35,779 nt of DNA from Clostridia bacterium (GTDB taxonomy: Bacteria; Bacillota; Clostridia; Christensenellales; Borkfalkiaceae), in NCBI GenBank assembly GCA_900770185.1, contig CAAGJM010000009.1, positions 1-35,779 on the forward strand. Reading direction: 5' to 3'. The notes beneath the pieces were generated by a model. The model was not told where the DNA came from and did no database searches. It saw nothing but the letters and a program-made list of their open reading frames with translations. Positions 31,251 through 35,779 of this stretch are shown here, piece after piece. Every line of letters begins with the position of its first letter. Position 1 is the first letter of the stretch. The position numbers were made by a program, and so were the translations under genes.

Positions 31251-32207
31251 TCATTCTCTGTTCCACTCTATATCCATAATCTCTCTTAACTTGGATATAG
31301 CGGCAGAAACAGTTTCCCTGCTTAATTTGTCTTGCTCGTTAAACACATAAATACGTTGCATTTCATCGAACGCGCTTTCAAACTCTTTGTTTCCGTCAAG
31401 CCCTCGGAAGTAATCGAAGTTTGCTATTTGCATATCTGCGGCAACGCCGCCTTTGCGGTTCAATTCCTCTTTGCGTTTATACCCTATTACTTCAAGAACG
31501 CGTTTTTCGTCATTCAGGAACGCTCTGATCTGCTCGTTATCGAGAAGCACGGTTAAATCGTAAACGTGCTTTGCAACGTCGCTGTAATCTTTCCGTTCAA
31601 AGTAAAACTGCGCGGCAAACACCTTGTCGATAAAAATGCGTTCAAGCGAAATCGTTTCGATTTCAAACGGTTCTACGCTATACACTTCACGCATTATCTT
31701 TTGCTGTTCTTCGCTTGCAAGCTCATAAAGGTGCGGCGCAATCGTTATTCTGTCGGTCGGCTCGCTTACTGTAAAGCTCGTGGCTTCTATTTTCACTCTG
31801 CCGAAGCGTTGTAACGCGTCCTCTTTATCGAGCGCATACATCGACTCGTAAAGATACTCGCAAGTAATGCTTCCGCGATGATTTTCAAGTGTTTCCCCTT
31901 TTTCAAGGCAACTGAATTTCAGCGTGGCGTTTTCAAGTCGCTTTTTCGCCTGACTTGCCGTAGGACAATCTTCGATATACACCGTAAGGTCTATATCTTC
32001 CGAAAACCTGCGAATAGATTTCAACGCTTTATAAAGTGCCGTACCGCCTTTGAAATAAGCATACGCCTGATGTTCCTTTTCCGACAACTCTTTCAGTAAA
32101 AGCGTAACGTAATAATCTTTTTCCAAAACGTCGCGGCGAACGGAACATTTCTTCGATATATCGTCCACTACAAGTTGAAATGCCGCTTTATCTAAATGTA
32201 AATTCAT
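31251..32207 (-). CDS. abiEii: AbiEii-family nucleotidyltransferase toxin
   Basis: Toxin of a type IV-class toxin-antitoxin and phage-abortive system. The nucleotidyltransferase core is clear: YFKGGTALYKAL (51-62), then RRFSEDIDLTVY with the metal-binding Asp71 and Asp73. A helical domain follows (about 150-318). Related enzymes add nucleotides to tRNA acceptor ends or otherwise block translation. Length 318 aa is normal. One base separates it from the upstream antitoxin stop, so the pair is coupled. Confidence 0.92.
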   Translation of the reverse strand: MNLHLDKAAFQLVVDDISKKCSVRRDVLEKDYYVTLLLKELSEKEHQAYAYFKGGTALYKALKSIRRFSEDIDLTVYIEDCPTASQAKKRLENATLKFSCLEKGETLENHRGSITCEYLYESMYALDKEDALQRFGRVKIEATSFTVSEPTDRITIAPHLYELASEEQQKIMREVYSVEPFEIETISLERIFIDKVFAAQFYFERKDYSDVAKHVYDLTVLLDNEQIRAFLNDEKRVLEVIGYKRKEELNRKGGVAADMQIANFDYFRGLDGNKEFESAFDEMQRIYVFNEQDKLSRETVSAAISKLREIMDIEWNRE

Positions 32208-32208
32208 T

Positions 32209-32847
32209 TTAGTTTACCCCTCTCGCAAGCTCCGAAAGCCCTGCATACACATTATTGTTATTGTAATACTTCGCGTACCCTATAAGCCGTTCAAAGCTCA
32301 AACCGAACGTGCCGATTTGTTTTCTTAAAATCTCTTGATAGTTATCCGCTTCGATTTTGACTTTCATCTTATTGTCAAGCATATCAAGTAGTTGCAAATA
32401 TCTGTAATTATCCCTATTGATCTGAATAACGGGTTTAATAAGATATATGCCGTCTTTTTTATCTTCCGTCGTATATCTCGTTCGCGTGGTTACGATATAA
32501 GTCATATTCGGCATTTGCGTCGTAAGCCCTATCTTATTCATATAGGACGGTCCGGACTCGTATCCGATTACCTCGTCGCCGTTTACAAGATACGTTCTTT
32601 TAATAAGCTCGGTTGTGTCGATTCCCGCAACGCCGAAAGGCGTATGCACCGTTTTGTAGTAAACACCTTTTTGGTAACGCACAAAATCGGGATTACGCTT
32701 TTCATAACGTTGCAAAGTCATATTAAACGTTGCTTTATCCGTGTCGGGTAACTTTGTTTTTACATACTCGTAAATCTCGTTCGTATACAATGGAACTCTT
32801 AATTCCGCTTTCCGAACAAATTCGTCTATATATTGCATAACAGTCAT
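32209..32847 (-). CDS. abiEi: AbiEi-like antitoxin and repressor
   Basis: Antitoxin partner of the AbiEii toxin. The N-terminal 65 residues form a winged helix-turn-helix (YTNEIYEYVKTKLPDTDKAT), and the C-terminal domain (about 80-212, VIGYESGPSYMNKIGLTTQM) neutralises the toxin or counteracts its effect. 212 aa. AAGGAGGTG lies upstream of the ATG. AbiEi proteins bind inverted repeats in their own promoter, and matching repeats are present here. Confidence 0.85.
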   Translation of the reverse strand: MTVMQYIDEFVRKAELRVPLYTNEIYEYVKTKLPDTDKATFNMTLQRYEKRNPDFVRYQKGVYYKTVHTPFGVAGIDTTELIKRTYLVNGDEVIGYESGPSYMNKIGLTTQMPNMTYIVTTRTRYTTEDKKDGIYLIKPVIQINRDNYRYLQLLDMLDNKMKVKIEADNYQEILRKQIGTFGLSFERLIGYAKYYNNNNVYAGLSELARGVN

Positions 32848-32860
32848 TGTTGCGCACCTC

Positions 32861-32934
32861 CTTGTGATATTTTATGCGTGCAATATTCTTTTTATTTGCA
32901 CTATAATAATATCACAAGTTGAGTGTGTTGTCAA
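32861..32934 (-). promoter_or_regulatory. abiE promoter with nested inverted repeats
   Basis: Leftward TTGACA (32929-32934), 17 bp, TATTAT (32906-32911). An 11-bp inverted pair CTTGTGATATT/AATATCACAAG (32861-32871, 32908-32918) spans from the ribosome site to the -10, and GTGCAA/TTGCAC (32878-32883, 32896-32901) is nested within it. Confidence 0.8.
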
Positions 32935-32981
32935 GCCGATTTCTCGCCCTGAAATTGAATTTTTTGTAAAACCTTGTCTTT

Positions 32982-33137
32982 TTACCCCGCAATCAATGCC
33001 GCGATACCTTTTACAAGATACGGACAAGCAACGAGAATGGCAAAGATAACGACAAGTCCGATGACGTAATTTTTAATCATTTTCCGAGCCTTTTCTTTAT
33101 CTTCGTTCTTCTGCGCAATCGCAAAGAATACGCCCAT
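32982..33137 (-). CDS. Pilin/VirB2-like small membrane protein, probably truncated
   Basis: 51 aa from the ATG, but the frame stays open upstream into AILYTAGVWSIV before meeting the recombinase stop codon. Two hydrophobic segments flank a charged loop (FFAIAQKNEDKEKARKMIKN), then NYVIGLVVIFAILVACPYLV and KGIAALIAG, a layout like VirB2/TrbC type IV secretion pilins. The normal N-terminal signal peptide is missing, and the frame begins right at the end of the second recombinase gene, so this is probably the 3' remnant of a transfer gene cut by another insertion. A small intact protein from the ATG (GGAG upstream) is the alternative. Confidence 0.5.
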   Translation of the reverse strand: MGVFFAIAQKNEDKEKARKMIKNYVIGLVVIFAILVACPYLVKGIAALIAG

Positions 33138-33188
33138 CACGATACTCCATACTCCCGCGGTATAGAGTATTGCAAATGGGCGATTAAA

Positions 33189-34844
33189 TCAGTTTGTATG
33201 TAGTTTTTCAGAATAGCCGTTATCCATAAACTTATAATAAATATGGATTTCTCGTTCGGCTGTTTTGTCTTTGACAACTTTTCCTATCGTTATTCGTTCA
33301 ATCAGTTCGATACACATCTCGCGCGTCAGTTCTTCAGCGCTTGCATATTTCTTGAGCCTACGAATAAACTCGTCAACGTCGGCGGTGTTTTTCTCGTTTT
33401 CAGTAACGATAGCTTCGCTTTCGGATACCCGCGCGCTTAAAGTTTTTTTCTCTTCGAGATACTTCTCCATAAGACCGATACATATCTCTTCGGGAATTTT
33501 CCCCGACACTTTATCTTCGTACACGCTTTGTATCAGTTTTTCAAGTTCCGCAAGGCGTTTTTTATCCGCAAGCAGGCGTTTCTTTTCTGCGCCGACTTTT
33601 ACCGATGCCAATTGCTGCTTTCTCCGCATGAACTCCTCGCGCTCTCGCCTTTCGTCATCAATGACAAGGCTCGCTTTAGCGCGTATATCGTTTAATACGA
33701 TTTCCTGCAATTCGTTGTGTCCGATCCAATGACTTGAACAAGCATATTTCCCGACTCTCGTATACGTTCCGCAATTATAAAAACTTACGCGGCGAATGCT
33801 TCCGTCTTTCTTCTTATTGTCCGTAAAGCCGTATTTTATTTTTCCGCCGCAATCAGGACAATATAGTAGTCCTGCAAGCGGAAGTATAATGCCGGACTTT
33901 ATCCCTTTCGCGCAAGTATGGCTCTTTTCTATCTCTTTGCATTTATCCCACAATTCCTGTGAAATAATCGGCTCGTGCGTATTTTTCACTATCACCCATT
34001 CATTCTCATTCCGAAGAATTTGTTTTTTATTTTTATAGGATACCGTGGTTTTGCGCATTTGCGTCAGATGTCCGAGATAGATAGGATTGTTCAGCATTTG
34101 CTTGACGATACTTCCGTGCCAGCGATGGAATCCGTTTTGTATGCCGTATTGCTCCTTATTAAAACGTTTTGCTCTGTAGTCGCTCGGAACGGGTATTCCG
34201 TCTACGGTCAGGTCTGCGGCTATCTTTCTGTAGCCCATTCCTCTCGCTCGCATTTCAAAAATTCGCTTTACGACTTCGGCGGCTTCCGGATCCACGACAG
34301 GCAAACGATTTTCTCCGTCGCCTATCACATATCCGTAGGCGGCGATAGACGCGGCGTATTTCCCCGTTCTCGCATTTGATTCTTTTACCGCACGAATCTT
34401 TTTGGACGTATTCGCACAATGCCACTCGTTGAACACGTTCATTATCGGCATCATATCCATTGCCGTGCTGTTTTTATCCGCCGTGTCGATATTGTCGGAT
34501 AAAGCAATGAAACGGATATTGTAAAGCGGAAATTCGTAATCGATATATCTTCCGACTTCGATATAGTTTCTGCCGAAACGGGAAAGGTCTTTTACAATCA
34601 CTATATCCAACCTACCCATGTGAACGTCGTCAATCATTCTTTGCACTTCGGGACGGTCAAAATTCGTTCCGGTGTAGCCGTCGTCCACATACTCGCCTGC
34701 TATCTTCCAGCCTTTTTCTTCAACGTATTTCGTAAGCATCAGCCTTTGATTTTCAATGGATATCGACTCTCCGGCTCGTTCGTCGTCTTTTGAAAGTCTC
34801 AAGTATATTCCTGTTCTATTCGATTGTATTTGCTTTGATTTCAT
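33189..34844 (-). CDS. Second large serine recombinase
   Basis: 551-aa site-specific recombinase of the same broad class as the first but clearly diverged. Catalytic Ser18 (IYLRLSKDDE), VKDLSRFGRNYIEVG, recombinase domain (about 180-290, GYVIGDGENRLPVVDPEAAE), zinc ribbon LYCPDCGGK with later YNCGTY and YACSSHW, and a coiled coil (about 390-490). All key residues are kept, so it should be active. It has its own promoter and an AGAGGAG site. It marks the end of a second element or serves a different recombination event. Confidence 0.93.
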   Translation of the reverse strand: MKSKQIQSNRTGIYLRLSKDDERAGESISIENQRLMLTKYVEEKGWKIAGEYVDDGYTGTNFDRPEVQRMIDDVHMGRLDIVIVKDLSRFGRNYIEVGRYIDYEFPLYNIRFIALSDNIDTADKNSTAMDMMPIMNVFNEWHCANTSKKIRAVKESNARTGKYAASIAAYGYVIGDGENRLPVVDPEAAEVVKRIFEMRARGMGYRKIAADLTVDGIPVPSDYRAKRFNKEQYGIQNGFHRWHGSIVKQMLNNPIYLGHLTQMRKTTVSYKNKKQILRNENEWVIVKNTHEPIISQELWDKCKEIEKSHTCAKGIKSGIILPLAGLLYCPDCGGKIKYGFTDNKKKDGSIRRVSFYNCGTYTRVGKYACSSHWIGHNELQEIVLNDIRAKASLVIDDERREREEFMRRKQQLASVKVGAEKKRLLADKKRLAELEKLIQSVYEDKVSGKIPEEICIGLMEKYLEEKKTLSARVSESEAIVTENEKNTADVDEFIRRLKKYASAEELTREMCIELIERITIGKVVKDKTAEREIHIYYKFMDNGYSEKLHTN

Positions 34845-34891
34845 TTATTTTACTCCTCTGAAGTCAAAGCGGTCAAATTCAATGTATTTAT

Positions 34892-34920
34892 ATTATAGCA
34901 CATAAAACAAAATTTTACAA
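34892..34920 (-). promoter_or_regulatory. Promoter of the second recombinase
   Basis: Leftward TTGTAA (34915-34920), 17 bp, TATAAT (34892-34897). Confidence 0.75.
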
Positions 34921-34934
34921 GCTCGACTCCATGC

Positions 34935-34961
34935 AAAAGGGCGACTTTCTTCAAATCGCCC
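34935..34961 (-). terminator. Terminator before the second recombinase promoter
   Basis: GGGCGA/TCGCCC plus TTT/AAA with a one-base bulge, 4-nt loop, T4 read leftward. It ends the 60-aa gene and insulates the recombinase promoter. Confidence 0.65.
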
Positions 34962-34981
34962 CTCTTCTTTTTTCTCTCTAT

Positions 34982-35164
34982 TTATTTTATCCCCATTTCG
35001 CGATAAGCTCGCTCCAAGGCTATCTCTTTTAACGTTTTATTCAAATCCTTACTACCGACGTAATGACTTACAACCTTAAATTTTTTTCCGTCAATCACGC
35101 AAGTATTCTGCGTTATCTCTCTTCTTACATAATCATTTTGCTGCCGTTTTGTTTCGTTAATCAA
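34982..35164 (-). CDS. Small element protein, 60 aa, TTG start
   Basis: Starts with TTG 8 bases after GGAGG. It has a polar N-terminus, a strand pair (TCVIDGKKFKVVSHYVG) and a C-terminal helix (NKTLKEIALERAYREMG). The layout, a short beta hairpin plus helix upstream of a recombinase, recalls TnpW-type proteins, but I cannot assign the family. Confidence 0.6.
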   Translation of the reverse strand: MINETKRQQNDYVRREITQNTCVIDGKKFKVVSHYVGSKDLNKTLKEIALERAYREMGIK

Positions 35165-35188
35165 AAATTTCCCTCCGTTTTTGTTATT

Positions 35189-35206
35189 TTAGTTGTTTTT
35201 TTTCAT
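35189..35206 (-). CDS. Five-codon leader peptide MKKNN
   Basis: ATG-AAA-AAA-AAC-AAC-TAA preceded by GGAGG at good spacing, 24 bp before the next start. Such minigenes can couple or attenuate translation of the following gene. Whether it is translated is unknown. Confidence 0.35.
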   Translation of the reverse strand: MKKNN

Positions 35207-35344
35207 AAAATCCTCCGTCTGATATTGCAATCGATTTATATTCTTTATTTTTGACTCTGTGTTATTTTCCGCTTATAATCGCGAGCCGTGCCTGTTTTTC
35301 GTTGCAATACTTTATTCAATAAGACCGTTTAGCCTTACACGATT

Positions 35345-35779
35345 TTATTTGCTATTTTGCCACCTACTATTGTTTTTCGCCGCGGCTTCGAGCTCTTTTT
35401 TCTCTTTTTCTTCCTGTATTTCTTGCTCTATTTTCTGCAACAGCGGTATTTGGCTTTGAACGGAAGGCGTGCAGAAATCTGCGAACGCCGAAAAGAACAA
35501 TCCGACCGAACTCATACCGTAAGTTATTCCCCGATAGGTGTTAGGGGCAATTCTTGCCAAAGTTTTTCCTGCGTGGACATACTTTTCGTTCTTATCCTTT
35601 TCCTTTTGCAAAATTTCCGCTTTTCGGACGTATTCGAGCGTTTCGTCCATAGCCTTTGTAAGCCGTTTTGAAAGGTCGGCGTTGTCTGCCGTTAAAGCAA
35701 TCACTTGTTCCTGTAACTTTCCGCGTTTTCTCGGAATATTTCCGCTTTTTGCTTCGGTCAAAGCCTCTGCATATACTTG
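35345..35779 (-). CDS. Coiled-coil protein C-terminus, possibly mobilisation protein
   Basis: The frame is open to the window edge, so the N-terminus is missing; 144 residues are visible. A basic patch (IPRKRGKLQEQ) leads into a long coiled coil (LTADNADLSKRL, TLEYVRKAEILQKEKDK), a short hydrophobic stretch (ITYGMSSVGLFFSAF) and a second charged helix rich in Glu and Lys. This resembles the C-terminal tail of relaxase or mobilisation proteins in Clostridia elements, but no catalytic part is visible and the call is tentative. Confidence 0.45.
   Translation of the reverse strand, partial: QVYAEALTEAKSGNIPRKRGKLQEQVIALTADNADLSKRLTKAMDETLEYVRKAEILQKEKDKNEKYVHAGKTLARIAPNTYRGITYGMSSVGLFFSAFADFCTPSVQSQIPLLQKIEQEIQEEKEKKELEAAAKNNSRWQNSK

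Larger units (their letters stand above)
34845..35344. other. Spacer between recombinase 2 and the right-edge gene
   Basis: Contains the recombinase promoter, a terminator, the 60-aa gene and the five-codon minigene. Between 35207 and 35344 I see AT-rich leader-like DNA with no convincing promoter or further gene. Confidence 0.5.
27876..35779. mobile_element. Integrative element(s) with TnpX-like recombinases
   Basis: The left border is placed at the LRR breakpoint (27875-27876), at a GA dinucleotide on the gene strand, the core reported for TnpX-family recombinases. Contents: tnpX, tnpW, tnpV, accessory small genes, an AbiE toxin-antitoxin pair, a pilin-like fragment, a second large serine recombinase and a partial mobilisation-like protein. 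The right border lies outside the window. The second recombinase may mark a separate element nested in the first. Confidence 0.7.

Noticed and set aside
1..35779. tRNA or rRNA genes
   Set aside because: I searched by eye for tRNA arms with terminal CCA-like ends and for rRNA motifs and saw none; a tRNA-finding program would be needed to exclude them.

Overview
The window looks like a chromosomal stretch of an anaerobic Bacillota bacterium, probably a gut Clostridia lineage. The reasons are A-purine-rich Shine-Dalgarno sites, sigma-A promoters with strict 17-bp spacing, short intrinsic terminators, a zinc-type archaeal/eukaryotic-like ProS, a GH57 enzyme, a type I GAPDH and a Tn4451/TnpX-style integrative element. 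The assignment comes from gene content only; there is no rRNA or tRNA in the window to confirm it.

Positions 1-27875 are host backbone. Left to right they hold: a repeat-rich spacer and an unknown 213-aa protein; a GH57 enzyme followed by a convergent, unannotated structured RNA candidate (about 2857-3032) with its own promoter, an 11-bp closing stem and a terminator; lysR; a leftward run proS - CPBP protease - membrane protein - mnmE; transketolase; a leftward amino-sugar operon (two Gfo/Idh/MocA oxidoreductases, a TIM-barrel isomerase/epimerase, nagB, nagA) facing a divergent AraC regulator; a leftward trio of a small acidic protein, a four-Cys protein and a G3E-type GTPase that appears fused to a TIGR03943/DUF1980-like domain; a lipoprotein facing a tiny XRE regulator; gapA; an M29 aminopeptidase; maf - mreB-like; and inorganic pyrophosphatase. 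A kilobase of intergenic repeats (25520-26440) follows, sharing a 161-bp composite module with 3231-3391.

From about 27876 to the right edge the DNA is mobile. A BspA-type leucine-rich-repeat gene loses its N-terminus at a GA dinucleotide, right beside a large serine recombinase (TnpX-like). Behind the recombinase lies one leftward operon (tnpV, a 44-aa hydrophobic protein, a resolvase-fold protein with Cys where the catalytic Ser is expected, a small RHH-like protein, tnpW with an apparent ATA start, tnpX). It is driven by a consensus promoter with a perfect palindrome in its spacer. Next come an AbiEi/AbiEii toxin-antitoxin pair with nested inverted repeats at its promoter, a short pilin-like fragment, a second large serine recombinase, and the C-terminus of a coiled-coil, possibly mobilisation, protein that runs off the window. 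Two recombinases plus a truncated gene at each suggest stacked or nested insertions.

Three genes (araC, xre, maf) have a good promoter whose expected transcription start coincides with the A of the ATG and no Shine-Dalgarno, so leaderless mRNAs seem to be used here, notably for two of the regulators.
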